Source: Cryphonectria parasitica EP155
Lineage: Eukaryota > Ascomycota > Sordariomycetes > Diaporthales > Cryphonectriaceae
NCBI RefSeq assembly: GCF_011745365.1
Contig: NW_024468909.1
Span: 3,348,001 to 3,412,000, forward strand
Reading direction: 5' to 3'
DNA: 64,000 nucleotides
A program made the position numbers and the translations under genes. Under the pieces are notes generated by a model. It worked only from the letters and a program-made list of their open reading frames with translations, searched no databases and was not told the origin of the DNA. How positions within the stretch are numbered: the first letter of the stretch is position 1; every line of letters begins with the position of its first letter. Shown here one piece after another: positions 33,856 through 47,300 of this stretch.

Positions 33856-35351
33856 ATGGCAGAGGAAGTTCTGGACGAGTGGACCGTCAAGGCGAGCAAT
33901 ATCTTGAACATCAGCCTGGTCACTAAGGCAGAGCAAGGGCGTCCTAAGACCATCGCAAGCTTTCGACCAACTTGGACCTATCCCATCGTTAACAACGATG
34001 AGGAAACGATCTATGGCTACAAGGGATTGAAGATCAGTCTCCGCTTCAATGCATCTGACATGCGCCCACACATCTCTCACACATCAACAAAGAGAGTACC
34101 TGCTACCGTTGCGATCGCCGAGTCGCCAGAGATTCGAGACCTTTTCGAGCCCTTCCTACCTCCAGGCAAGCCCCCCCCCCTTTCCCTGCCTCCCTTTCGC
34201 CTTCTCAATACTAACCCCTTGTAGTCGCATTTGGAAAGGCAGCCGACTTTGAAGTCGCTGTCCAAAACAGTTCCGATGAGTGGCACCCGCCCGGAGAGCT
34301 GGTCGAGACGTTCCAAGGCGACACGGAGGATCTGTATGAAGTCTGGAGGGGCAATCTAGCCGATCCTCTGGTTTTGGCGCTTGTCAAGAGGATCCAAATC
34401 CTGGTGTCTCTCTTCATAGAGGCAGGAACGCCAATACAAACGGAGTCCACAGAAGATGCCGAGGCGGACTTTCTGGATCGATGGACGGTGTTCTTCCTCT
34501 ATCAGAAGCAGCCGCGCGCAAACGAGCCTGGAAAGTACACCTACGTATTTGTCGGATACTCAACAGTCTATCGATTCTTCATCTTCCGACCTCAGACGCC
34601 TGACGGTGGGGCTACTGGCGATCTTGAACTTCCGACAAAGACAACGCCCTTCTCAGACTTTCCGTGCCGATCCAGAATATCACAGTTCGTCATCCTGCCA
34701 CCTTTCCAGCACAAAGGCAATGGTCAGCGACTGTACAGACCGATTTTCAAGACGCTTCTCGACGATCCAAACACCTTTGAGATCACTGTGGAGGACCCCA
34801 GCGAGGCATTCGACACCCTGAGGGATATGGCAGATCTGGCTTTTCTCCGGGAAAAATCTGACTTCAATGAAATCCGAATCAACACAAGCGTGACGCTTTC
34901 CAAGAACGGCTTTGTGCTGAGCAACATTGTCGACAAGAAGGTTTTGGAAACGGTGCGCACCAAGTACAAGATTGCCTCTCGGCAGTTCTCCAGACTGGTC
35001 GAAATGCATCTCATGTCAAAGCTTCCAGACTCGGTGCTCACGAAGCTGGAGGACGCGGTACAGGGGAAAGTTAAGAAAGCTGCCACAAAGGCGGAGGAAC
35101 ACGAGTACAGGCTGTGGAAGCTGGTCACCAAGTCGAGGATTGCAGCTCAGAACAAGGAGCAGCTGAGTGCGCTCAACCTCGACGAGCGGGTCACGAAGCT
35201 CAACGAGACGCTGAACAGCGTGGAGCTCGAGTACGCCCTGCTTCTGTCCATGTTTGAGCAGCGCAAGGATGCACACTCCAAGACCGATGGTAAAAAAAGG
35301 AAGGCGGAGGAGGAGGCTGAGGCGTCCAGTAGCAAAAAGTCGAAAGCCTAG
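33856..35351 (+). CDS. HAT1: Histone acetyltransferase type B catalytic subunit HAT1
   Basis: Acetylates newly made histone H4 (Lys5/Lys12), usually with Hat2, before nuclear deposition. Exons 33856-34165 and 34225-35351 give 478 aa. Seen: the N-terminal Hat1_N domain (MAEEVLDEWTVKASN to about residue 190); the GNAT core with YSTVYRFF and the acetyl-CoA loop FQHKGNGQRLY near residue 268; the catalytic region EDPSEAFDTLRD; a helical C-terminus and a Lys/Glu-rich tail. The intron uses a GC donor (CCAG/GCAAGC) with a TAG acceptor; no usable GT donor exists nearby, and this junction restores frame and text (FLPPVAFGKAADFEV). A C10 run follows the donor. Confidence 0.94.
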
Positions 35352-35986
35352 GGGTCACTGTCCTTCGAACTTCTCAGCAGGTGCTGAGCTCTAAGATGCC
35401 ATGCCGGCATTCCAGAGATGCATCCAAGGCCACGGACACATTTGCAGGACTCTTGAAATCACGGCAACTGGTCAGGATCTCAGGCTCAACAGGAAATGGT
35501 TAGTTACTTTGAGTTTGAGAGGAATGTGGATCTTTGATCAATAATAAAAGGCGTCTGAATTGCCCAATGAATAAATGATTCCAAAACTCTGCAAGTGCGC
35601 GCTCACTATGCATGTTAGGGCAGCGAAATTCAGAATTCAGCATGAAGGTGACACTGCATTTCGACATGTGAGCACTGCCAAGGAATCGCTCTTGCTAAAG
35701 TGGAATTCTAAGCACTGATGTCCAGCTGCCGTGGGGCCAGTAGCCCGCCGCTACACCGCCTAACTAAAGAAGGCTAGCACCAGATCCCAGCGCTGCAGCC
35801 CTACAACGGGGAGCAACTTTGCCATCCAGTGACAACCTGGAAGCCGCCCATCTCACTCTATACTTCCCGCCTCTTCAAACATAGCCCACCAGAGAAGGAA
35901 AAAACCCAACAACACACTGAATTTTCAAACTCGCATTTCAGCGCTTCTGGGTATATTAACACGTGTGGGATCATTCAAGTGATACA
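35352..35986. other. Intergenic region, HAT1 3' flank and CTK3 promoter
   Basis: About 635 bases between tandem plus-strand genes. No recognisable gene; the part before 35987 should hold the CTK3 promoter. Confidence 0.5.
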
Positions 35987-36933
35987 ATGGCCGACCCTTT
36001 CGAGGTGCGGATGCGATTTTCGTCGCAGTTGCAGCACCTCAATGCGTCCGTGACATCTGCGCAAAAGGCAGCCCAGTACGCACTCAAGTACAAAGACATG
36101 GACGAGGACTTGCACTCGTGCATATTAGAACAACTAGAGCGGGTATGTCATCATATAGTCTCTGCTTTACGTAGGAAGAATGTCATCAGGCTAATTTTTA
36201 ATACAGAATAACATGAATACTCGTGCCAATATCATGTACTTCATTGAGCACTTCCTCGAGATGGCACAGAAGGACGGACACGTCGATTACGTGCGCATGT
36301 TACAGCGCGACATCATCCGGGTGGTTGACGCCGTGGCTCCGGACGATGGCTCTGGTGCTGCGAATGTTAAGGTCGTCAGGAGGGTTTGTCTACCTTGCAC
36401 CATTTTCCTTTCCTTATCTCATCATAGCAGGCCTCTCTCCCCTTCTAACCAGCGAGCAGGTTCTCCAAGGCCTTCAATCCAAGAATTTTCTCGCTGCCCA
36501 GACAGTCGACGAGATCAACGAAGTGCTCAAGGAGCGCGAGACAGCCAGCATAGATGCCGTTATGTCCTCGCCTGTTAACAGCACGAATCCGGGGCTAGGC
36601 GACATGCCAGCGTCGCGCACCATACCCAGGCCAGGCGGCACGGTGCTACCGCCGCGCCTCGACAAGAAACAGATCGAGCAGCGCATCGAGGAGGACCGTG
36701 AGCGGCACAAGAGGTTGCGGGAGAGCATATGGGCTGTCCCCAACGAGCCGCCAGACGCCGAGATGTGGAAAATGTGGGACGAGACGAGTGACCTTGGGGA
36801 CGATGACTTCTTGCTGGCGAAGGAGGAGGAGGAAGAACGGCAGCGATGCGTCGTGGATAGCTGTGTGCATCGCCAGGACGAGGAGACACGGAGACGGAAG
36901 GCACACGTACCCAATGGAAATCACGCGCAATGA
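35987..36933 (+). CDS. CTK3: CTD kinase subunit gamma (CTK3)
   Basis: Non-catalytic subunit of CTDK-I, which phosphorylates Ser2 of the RNA polymerase II C-terminal domain. Exons 35987-36142, 36207-36383, 36460-36933 give 268 aa. Seen: the CTK3 N-terminal helical domain (MADPFEVRMRFSSQLQHLNAS, then ANIMYFIEHFLEMAQ and MLQRDIIRVVDAVAP), followed by the conserved VLQGLQSKNFL and the C-terminal CTK3 helix (DKKQIEQRIEEDRERHKRLR, then IWAVP). The C-terminus after the acidic run (about residue 240) is less typical and could be an unrecognised donor or extra exon; the reading given simply runs to the first stop. It converges with the bL12m gene. Confidence 0.85.
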
Positions 36934-37410
36934 CCTCAGCGTGCATCGACAATATTATGCTGAATACCGTCGGTGCTTAAAGTCTACGGTACGGGACAAA
37001 TGCCGAGCCGTCTTGGAGAGACCGTGAGGATGGAAGCTCAATTGTACGAATATCGAAGTAAGTATACAAGTCCGCTGACACCAATGAGCTCCTCACTTAC
37101 TGAGGTGTGTCTAGAGCGACTCAGCCATCGAGTCACTGGAGGGGGATTCCCAATACTCTAGAAGGCGCCTCGGTCAATCGACGGCCCTTGGAGGAATCGA
37201 GGCAGGAATTTGATAGAATCCGCAGTCTTGCGAATACGATGTCAGGATACCCTCTGCAAGGTTGTGTAGAAGCTGGTGACATTACCGTCCGGCTAATCCT
37301 GTATACTATTACACGTGCCTTTGTACATGCAAATGCCCGAGATGCGGTCCATATTGCCCCGAAATCCACGTGGATATCTGCCCAGTCCTTCTGCAACCCC
37401 TTCCGCACAT
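36934..37410. other. Spacer between convergent CTK3 and bL12m genes
   Basis: About 480 bases holding two 3' ends. No gene was recognised. If CTK3 has a further exon it would lie at the left end. Confidence 0.5.
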
Positions 37411-38027
37411 CTACTCCATCTGGACGACAGCGCCAAGCTCCTTCAGGGTCGCCACGATCTTCTCAGCCTCATCTTTCGGTACCGAATCCTTCATCATCTT
37501 GGGCGCGCTCTCTACAAATTTCTTAGAGTCCACCAGACTCAGACCTAGCAAGCTCTTGATTTCCTTGATGACCTTCGGCTTCGCGCTCGTCTCGAATGAC
37601 ATCAGCTTCACGCTGAAGAGGGTCTTCTCCTGTGCCGCAGCGGGGGCGTCCTCCTCAGCTTCTGCCGCAGCTGCTGGTGCTGCCGCCGGGGCTGCAGCGG
37701 CAGCGAACCCACCGATGGGCATGTCTGGGATGTTCAGTCGGGACTGTCGAGAAACCCAATTAGCTCTTTGACGCCACTCCGTCGGATGCATATGTTCCCT
37801 CCCACCTTGAGGCTTGACACCAGGTCCGCAGTCTCCAGCAGCGTCAATTGGCTGATTTGCTCCACAATGCCGGCAATCTTGGGATTTGTAGGTGCGGCGG
37901 CAGCCTCGGTCGACTGGTATCGCCTTGCTATCCTCTGCTGGGCGAGCGCACCCGTGGTTCGGAGGGAGGTTGCGGATCGAATTTGGCGGGCGCAGCATTG
38001 CGCCGCATATCTGGAGGAGAGCGACAT
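37411..38027 (-). CDS. MNP1: Mitochondrial large-subunit ribosomal protein bL12m (L7/L12)
   Basis: Stalk protein of the mitochondrial ribosome that recruits translation factors. Exons 38027-37806 and 37743-37411 give 184 aa. Seen: a mitochondrial presequence rich in Arg/Ser/Ala (MSLSSRYAAQCCARQIRSAT); the L12 dimerisation helix (IVEQISQLTLLETADLVSSLK); an Ala/Pro/Glu hinge; and the C-terminal L7/L12 domain (KTLFSVKLMSFETSAKPKVI, later LGLSLVDSKKFVESAP). The intron falls exactly between the N-terminal helix and the hinge. Divergent from MDN1 across 319 bp. Confidence 0.95.
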
Positions 38028-38346
38028 GGTTGTAGTTGTCTTCGGAGGGTTCTCGAAGGGATATTGAAGGTGTATGTATCGCGTGAGGGCCTACCAGAGC
38101 TCGTCTCTCACGCGGTCGTTGACGGGCTCCAGAACTTTTTCTAAGCTCGAGGTCGTCCCTGGCCAATGCTCTGCCGCCCCGGTCGCCTGGAAAATCCGCT
38201 TTCCGTTTTAGAAGTCTGCAGGGACAGGGATCATAGCTTAGATCCCTGCCGCTGCGACTTTAGGACGGCAGAAAAAAAAGTCGTTGATCAGGACTGCGAA
38301 CTTCCCAAACTATTTCCAAAACAAAATTCACGAGATCTCGCCGACC
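38028..38346. promoter_or_regulatory. Divergent promoter region, bL12m and midasin
   Basis: 319 bases between the two start codons. A purine-rich block and an A8 run at 38272-38279 lie just before MDN1. No clear ribosome-biogenesis element was identified by eye. Confidence 0.5.
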
Positions 38347-41300
38347 ATGGCGAATTTCGATGTGAGCTCACAGAGGGCATCTCTGCTGGGCGATGCGACC
38401 GCGGTGGCATGCTTACCACCCGAGTTGCTTCACATCATCCGCAAACAGAACCCGACGAATTTTCTGGATGCCATATCACAGGCGGCACTCATACCTCAAC
38501 TTACAGGCCGTCTCTACGCCCATTTTGAGCCAGTCTTCACAGACATTTGCGCTCGTTGGATCCTCAGCACACAACGTGGCAGCTGCAACAACAGCATCTT
38601 GGCAGCATTTGCTAGGATCCTTCCTTTTGCACCGCAGCTCTCGACTTTTTTGGATGATTATCTCAGAAACCTAGCCGTTGAGCCTCGATCATCTTCAGAG
38701 GCGCACCTCACTCCGCGCATCAATCTTGTGGATGCCTCGCAGACTTTGAGTGGCGATGCTCTCATCCAGAGACTGCTGGCAGTATGGAGACTTCTCAATT
38801 TCGATAGGAAGACATATGCAAGTTTGGTATCGCCTTCTCAAATGCAAGATCTCTTTTCGTATCGATCCGGTCCTGTCAGATACCTTTCAATACGAATCTT
38901 TTGTCTCCTCCTGAGTGCGTCCGACTTCAAGCTGGGGTCTCTGGTGCAGGAACACATTCCAGGAGATGAGCCTCTGGCCGGAAACTTCGACGGAAAGCTC
39001 ATAGATTATGCCTTTTTGTCGCTGTTTGAACACACTCGTGTGGAGGAGATACATCAACAAATCCTTGCAGCCCGGGAACAAACACTCGCAACATCTTTCG
39101 TTCAGATACCACCACAGAATCTCACCACCCTCGTGGTCAACTATGGAAACACAGTCCTGCCACGGCCCCATGGTGCGCCGAGTACTCCCTCATCCCTCGT
39201 TGCCACGCCCACGACTCTCCGCAACTTGGAACATCTTGCAAAGCTGTTGCAGCAGCCGGGGCCCGTCCTTCTCCACGGACTATCTGGCGCCGGCAAGACA
39301 GCCTTGGTTCTCGAGTTAGCCCGAGAGCTTCGTATGGACTCTAGCCTTGTCACTCTGCATCTCAACGAGCAAACTGATGCCAAGATGCTCATTGGCCTCT
39401 ACACCACTGGCACAAAGCCAGGCTCTTTCGAGTGGCGACCAGGCATCCTAACGACAGCTGTCAGGGAGGGGCGGTGGGTGCTCATAGAAGATCTCGACCG
39501 TGCACCTACCGAGGTCATGAGCACTCTTCTACCCCTGATTGAACGAGGAGAGCTGCTAATACCGAACCGCGGCGAGAGGATACAAGCACCCAGCAGCTTC
39601 CGGATCTTTGCAACTGTGAGGACCTTACGAGGCATGAATGGCCAGGAGAACATTCCCTCCCTGCTTGGACTGCGATTCTGGCAATTGTTACCGGTGGAAA
39701 GCATGCTTCAGGAGGAACTCCAAGCAGTGATCCGCGAAAAGTATCCTCTGTTGCATAAGTTCGTTTCAGATCCAATACTCAAGGTCTTTGAGCGATTTTG
39801 TCTCCTCCTGAGTGGTCCAGCGCTGGTATCTGGCACGTCGTCGGCATCAGAACGCCCAATCAGCTCAAGAGATCTCTTCAAGTGGTGCCGGCGCCTGGAG
39901 AGGATCATTGCGGCCACAGGAGCACAAACGGGAAGCGAGCCCATGACCGAGACGACATATGATGGGATGTTCATGGAGGCCATCGACTGTTTCGCAAGCG
40001 GCATTAAAGATTCCCGAGTGCGGGATAAGCTTATCCTTCACATTGGAGAGATGATGGGGAGGTCAAGTCAGCGCGTGGAGCATCATCTTACCATGCACAT
40101 CCCGAAATTAGAGGAAAGCGAGACACATTTGACGGTTGGGCGGTCGAGGCTGCACAAGGCAAAACGGCTGAACCGCGTGGCAAAGTCGAGGCGACCGTTT
40201 GCACCGACGACACATGCGAGGAGATTGTTGGAACAAATCGCTGTAGCTGTCGACCTCAAGGAGCCGGTCTTGCTTGTTGGAGAGACTGGTATCGGAAAGA
40301 CCACTGTGGTACAGCAGCTTTCAGAAAGCCTGGGCCACAAATTGATCGCCGTGAATTTGTCTCAGCAGAGCGAGGCCGGAGACCTCCTAGGAGGCTTCAA
40401 GCCCATCAATGTACGCAATCTCGCCGTACCGTTGAAGGAGGATTTTGAAGATCTGTTTGCATCAACCGGCATATCCCAGCAAAAGAACCAGAAATATCTC
40501 GACAGTATCGGCAAGAACATCGCAAAGGGAAGATGGACGAATGTTGCAAAGCTCTGGAAACAAGCTCCGCAGATCTTTGATGATATCCTCAAAAAGAAGA
40601 TTATCGAAGAGCAGACCCGCGAGCAAGCGAGAGAGAATGACCAGCCAGCAAAGAGACGAAAGACAGAGTCGTCATTACAGTCCCTATTGGAGCTCAGACC
40701 TCGGTGGGAAAAATTTTCGAAGAACCTGGAGCAATTTGAGATCCAATTATCAGGGGCCTCTGGAGGCTTTGCTTTCGCCTTCGTCGAGGGCAACATCGTC
40801 AAGGCTGTCAGGAATGGTGACTGGGTACTCTTGGATGAGATCAACTTGGCATCTCCAGACACACTGGAGAGCATCGCAGACTTGCTCCAGTCGGGACCAG
40901 ATGCTATACCCTCGATCTTGCTCTCGGAAACAGGTGAGATCGAGAGAATAGAAGCTCATCCAAACTTCAGAATCTTTGGAGCGATGAACCCGGCAACAGA
41001 TGTCGGCAAAAGGGATTTACCACTCGGATTGCGGTCAAGGTTCACAGAGCTTTACGTGGCAAGCCCGGACAAGGACCTCAAGGACCTTGTCGTCATCATC
41101 AAATCGTACTTGAGTGGACATAATTCTCGTGTCGATCAGGCGGCTGACAAAGTCGCTCACCTCTATTTGCGCATCAAAGAGCTTGCTGAGGCAAAAGCAC
41201 TCGTTGATGGAGCGAATGAAGTGCCTCACTTCAGCTTACGTACCTTGACACGGGTACTCACCTATGTCAATGACGTTACATCTTTCTACGGTCTTGAGAG

Positions 41301-44300
41301 ATCGCTCTATGAAGGATTTTGCATGGGTTTCTTGACGCTGTTAAGTCGAGACTCAGAGAAGTTGGTGATGCCACTGATCACTGAGTATTTGTTCGGCAAG
41401 GACCCCAGTCGTCTTCTTTCAAAGCCGCCCAAATATCCAAGCGACGGACGCGAGTATGTCAAGTTCACGGACAAGGACGACAATCGAGTCTACTGGCTAT
41501 TGAAGGGGGCACAGCCTCCGAAAGAACGAACCGACTACATCAGGACACCCTATGTGGAGCGGAACTTGCTTAATCTGGTCCGAGCTACATCAACAAGGCG
41601 GTTTCCCATCCTCATCCAGGGACCAACCTCGGCCGGAAAGACAAGCATGATCGAGTATCTCGCCGAGTACAGCGGCAACAAGTTTGTGCGTATCAACAAC
41701 CACGAGCACACAGACCTCCAAGAATATCTGGGCACATATATCTCTGGTTCTGATGGCAAGCTCAAGTTCCAAGAGGGCCTACTTGTCCAAGCGATGCGCC
41801 AGGGTCACTGGATTGTTCTCGACGAACTCAACTTAGCGCCGACCGATATTCTCGAGGCCCTCAATCGTCTCCTGGATGACAATCGAGAACTTCTCATTCC
41901 AGAAACGCAAGAGATCGTGCGACCGCATGAAAATTTCATGCTTTTCGCAACGCAAAACCCTCCAGGTCTGTACGGGGGGCGCAAGGTCCTCTCGAGAGCG
42001 TTTAGAAATCGATTCCTGGAGCTACACTACGACGACATTCCGGAAGACGAGTTAGAATACATCCTGCAAAAGCGAAGCATCAATACGGCGCCGTCTGACT
42101 GCAGAAGAATCGTGTCTGTGTACAAGGAGCTGTCTCGCCTGAGACAGACCAGCAGGGTGTTCGAGCAGAAAGATAGCTTTGCGACACTGCGAGATCTGTT
42201 CAGATGGGCACTCCGCGATGCTGAATCCCGTGAAGACATCGCAAACAATGGTTTCATGCTTCTTGCCGAGCGCGTGAGGGATGAGGAAGAACGAGTCGCG
42301 GTCAAAGAGGTTATTGAGACGATTTTCAAGGTGAAGATCAACCCAGATCAGCTCTTTGATGAGAAGTTCTCCAGGGCCATGAGACACTCCAGCCTGATGG
42401 AAAAGAACAACCAAGGCGTCGTGTGGACAAATGCTATGAAGCGGTTATATGTTCTCGTATCACAGGCCCTGCAGAACGATGAGCCTGTGCTACTTGTCGG
42501 TGAGACTGGTTGTGGCAAGACGACGATCTGCCAGCTGCTTGCCGAGGCCGTTGGCAAGCAATTGCACATTGTCAATGCACACCAGAACACAGAGACTGGT
42601 GACCTCATCGGGTCGCAAAGACCAGTGCGGAACCGCGGAGCGATTGTCGAAGGCCTCAAGCACAGCCTTGAAGATGCTCTTCAACAAGTTGACCAACCTT
42701 TGGAAGGCAGCATGGATGAGTTGGTGGCACGTTATCACAGTCTCTCGTCAGATGACTTGAGCCGAATCCCAGAAGCTCTCAAGCAGTCTATTCACACCAG
42801 CGAGGTCAGATGCAAAGCTCTGTTCGAATGGTCCGATGGTAGTCTTGTCCAGGCGATGAAGAATGCCCATTTTTTCCTCCTCGACGAAATATCCCTCGCA
42901 GATGATTCGGTTCTTGAGAGACTCAATTCCGTGCTTGAACCAGGACGGACACTGCTTCTGGCTGAGAAGGGCACCGACGACTCGCACGTTCGGGCCGCTG
43001 ATGGGTTCCAGTTCTTCGCCACCATGAATCCCGGTGGTGATTTCGGAAAGAAGGAGCTGTCGCCTGCGTTGCGCAACAGATTTACAGAGATTTGGGTGCC
43101 GCCTCTCTCCAACAGACAAGACATATTGGACATTGTTGCAGACAAGCTGAAGCCCCAGTTCAGGCCTTTTGCACACATCATTGTCGACTTCTCATACTGG
43201 TTTGCTAAGGCATGCCGCTCCTCGACGGCTACTGCATTTTCCATCCGCGACATTCTTGTCTGGGTCAATTTCATCAACCATACCGAACACGTGCAGCCCT
43301 CGTTGGCGTTGCTGCACGGTGCTGCTACAGTATTCATTGACACTCTTGGAGCCAATCCCTCAGCTTTGCTTGCGTTGGATCCAAAGACCATGGACGAGCA
43401 GAGGCAGAGGTGTCTACACAAGTTGAATGAACTCATTGGCAACGAAATTGATCTGGCGACTGCCTATAGGAGTGAGCCTCAGCTCATGATTGGCAATGAT
43501 TTTGTCCAGATTGGTGATTTTTCTATTACTCGATTGCCCGGTGGACAAGATGATGCAGGCTTTGCGTTTGACGCGCCGACTACCAAGGTCAATATGATGC
43601 GGGTGATCAGGGCTCTCGGTGTGCACAAGCCGATCCTGCTCGAGGGAAACCCTGGCGTTGGCAAGACAACACTCGTCAGCGCTCTAGCAAAGGCCTGTGG
43701 TCAACGTTTGACCAGGATCAATTTGTCTGATCAGACTGATCTCATGGACCTTTTCGGGACCGATGTGCCGGTTGAAGGCGCAGAAGCAGGGAGCTTTGCG
43801 TGGAGGGACGCACCCTTCTTGCAAGCCATGCAAAAAGGCGAGTGGGTACTGCTGGACGAGATGAACCTTGCCTCGCAGTCAGTCCTTGAGGGCCTGAACG
43901 CCTGTCTTGATCACCGTGGCGAGGTCTACATTTCTGAACTAGATCAGGTTTTCAAGTGTCATCCAGACTTCAAGCTGTTTGCGGCACAGAACCCGCACTC
44001 TCAGGGTGGTGGCCGCAAGGGTCTGCCAAGCTCCTTCGTCAATAGGTTCATCGTGGTCTACGCCGATGTTTTCACCGAGCAAGATCTGATGCTGATCGCT
44101 GGCAAGCGGTACACGAACGTGCCATCCGAGACAATCCGGAGAATGATCAGATTTGTGTCGAGACTGGACTACGAGACATCAATTCGCAAGTCATTTGGCT
44201 CTCACGGATCCCCTTGGGAATTTAATCTTCGAGACTCCCTTCGCTGGCTGGAATTGCTTGCCTCAAAGGACCCATTGTTAGCATCCGCCAATGCCTCGGA

Positions 44301-47300
44301 TTTCCTGGACATCATTGTCGCACAAAGATTCCGTTCTGCAACCGACAGACACCAGATCGCGCAATTGTTCGCCGAGACTTTCGGAGCGCCGCCGCAACCT
44401 CACAGTCTCTTCCACAACCTCAGTCCCTCTGTCTGCCAAGTCGGACTAGCCATGCTCGAGCGAAACACTCTGTTGCAACCAAATCGATTCCCATCTATCG
44501 ACATCGTGCCTCGGCTTGCGGAAATTGAGTCTATCTTGATTTGTGTCAAGCAAAATCTTCCCTGCATTCTCGTCGGGCCGTCAGGCAGTGGCAAGTCGTC
44601 TCTGCTTAGCCATGTTGCTGCTTCCATTGGCAGTGAGCTGGTCACGTTTCCTCTCAATGCAGATGTTGATGCGATGGACCTTGTTGGTGGGTTCGAGCAG
44701 GCTGATCCATTGAGGGAGCTCCGAAGTGGCCTTGACGATCTCCGTGAGGCGCTTCTACAGTTCACATTGTCACAGCTCCCGCAGGCTTCTTCCGACACTG
44801 CTCTCAGACTCCTGAGCCTCCTCATCAATGAACAAACCGAGGATGACCTGGCCAATATCGTCGCAGTCATGCATAAATTTGCTTCTGAAGTGCCTGCTGG
44901 GTCTGCCTTGGGTCAACGCTTATCCCATGCTTTCAATCTTCTCCACGCACCAAGGGTCCTGATAAACCCGCGTTTTGAGTGGCTGGATGGTGTCATTGTG
45001 CGAGCTATGGAGACGGGTAAGTGGCTTGTTCTCGACAACGCCAATCTCTGCAGCGCATCAGTCCTCGACAGATTGAACTCCCTTCTGGAACGTCCCGACG
45101 GCTTTCTCAGTATCAACGAGCACAGTGGCCCGGATGGTGAACCCCGGATCATCAAGCCTCATCCTGACTTCCGTATCTTCCTCACAATGGACCCCCGGTA
45201 CGGCGAATTATCCCGAGCTATGCGCAATCGTTCTGTGGAGATCTATCTGGACATCTGTCAGTCGAGATCCGCAGGTCATCTATCGAGAATCACGGATATC
45301 GAGGCCAGCTTGGACAGATATGGCGTTGCAACGCGTCTGGCTCGACAATCATCAGCAAACGGAAGAGTGGATGTTGCTGCGTTGGCTCTCGATAATCTCA
45401 GCCTTGAGGATTCCGAGCTCCTGCCAAGATTTGAAAAGGCACTCCATGGCCTGCTGTCATCTCAAGACGAAAACTTCATTCAGATTGACCGAGATGTTAC
45501 GGCTGTCTCGTCATATATCAGCTCACAGAAGGCTGCAACGATCAGACAGGCCGTTCTTCACTTGTACTCGAAGGTCTCGAGGGAGGTGTCAGGAAGCGAG
45601 GCTTTGGCCGCTCTTCAACCACTCCACACTCTGGATTCCCCTATTCTGGTATCAATAATGGATGGGTTACAGCCGGGTGCTGCAGAGTGGCTAGGCACCT
45701 GCTACGAATTGTTCCTTGAGATTCAATCTACTCAGCAGGCCATGCTTTTACAGAGCCGCGCGGCGGACAGGACGAAGCCGTCATCATTAAACCGACTTCA
45801 ACGGTCTCTCGTGTCTAGCAACGTTGCTTCCATGTCCAAAGACTCCACAGTTAACGTGGCTGGTTTTTTGAACTCCATCATCCAGTTGGTGGAAAGCTAC
45901 ATTGAGATGACTCTCAAGGCTTCGGAGTTCAACCTGAATGCAAGGCCAGTCATGCGTGCACTTTTGCACTACTGGTGGAGGACGCTCGCCTTCGTCAATG
46001 GCTCTTCTTTCGAAGAGGCCAAGTTCCAAGCTCATCTCAAGCAGGGCGTGGACCTATTCCAAACCCTTGGTGCGCAGCTACAAGGTGACCATGCTGAGCA
46101 AGTAATCACCGGCCTCCTGGACCATATTCAAGATGCTTTCACAGTCGGTTTCAAGCTGAGCACTGGCCTAAGTATGGAGATTATATGGCAGCTCCTGCGA
46201 TTGACGCCTATTTCAAACGAAGCTACCTTCTCAGCTGTCCAGGATATGGAGAAGCTGGCTTGTCGATTTGATGCCATCAAATGGAAATCTAATGCCAGTA
46301 TTGCCGACCTAAGCAAGGCCATCTCGTCTCTGGCCGAGGCTTACAGCGTTGTTCGTGGAAACGCAGTGGAGGCCGCAGGCCTCCTTAAGGCTCTGCAGAG
46401 CGAGGTCGATCTGCTCGAATCGGGGGTGGATGAAGCCCACGAGGTTGCCCCTTTCTTTGAAGAAGAGTTTGAGATACTGCGACAGTCACTCGTGATCCAC
46501 AAAGCCTCGCGAAAGTCGTCTGTTTTCACGAACCTGCAGGAGATCGTGGTGCTAGCCAACGTCCCTACACTGTCTCAGATGCGGCTGCATAGCATGGACA
46601 ACTCACAGAGGCTTCTGCATTCCCTAGGCTATGTGCTCGGCCGGTCTTCTGCTTCCCATCCTTGGTCTGGGTGTCTCATGTCCTCACTCATCCACAAGTA
46701 TGAGTCCACTTCAGCGGCCAGTCTATACTCTCTCCAGTCTCTTGAAACAGAAATGCCGGCAATGGGCAAACTGTTAGCAGGTTCCTCGGATGCTGTATCT
46801 GCAGACCCAATCGCCTGTCTCAACCAGCTGCTTTGGCATCTCATGCGCGAGGTCTTCGGTGCGCTCTCCCTCCTTGAGAGCTTCGTTTCTCTATACGAAC
46901 AGCTGTCCCGTACCCTCAGAACTGTGATAGTCAAGAATGATGGATTGGCTATTGATGGCCCAGCAGCAACCACTGGGTTTCGGCTTGATATCCCATCACA
47001 TCTCGTCTTGGTTGTCAATCAACACTTCATACCGGCAGTCACTGCGCTTGTGGCGTCCGAGAAGTCCACAGCTCAAAAAGCCGGCCTTTCTTCGATCGCG
47101 TGGGCCCATTTTGCCGTGGGATGCATCAAACTATACGTCCCCGACAAGATCTTCGATCCATACCTGAGGGCTCAGACGGAGCGAGATTACCATGAAGAGC
47201 TTTTGACAGCCTTGAAGCGTAAATGGCAAGCCTTGAGTGCATTTGAGTCTGCTTTTAGCGGACGAGATTTCAACTTGCGATCTGGGCTGCTCCGTCAAGA

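Noticed and set aside
38284..38346. In-frame upstream extension of midasin from a TTG
   Set aside because: No ATG is present in the extension, the ATG at 38347 has a good context, and the extra peptide is not needed for any domain.
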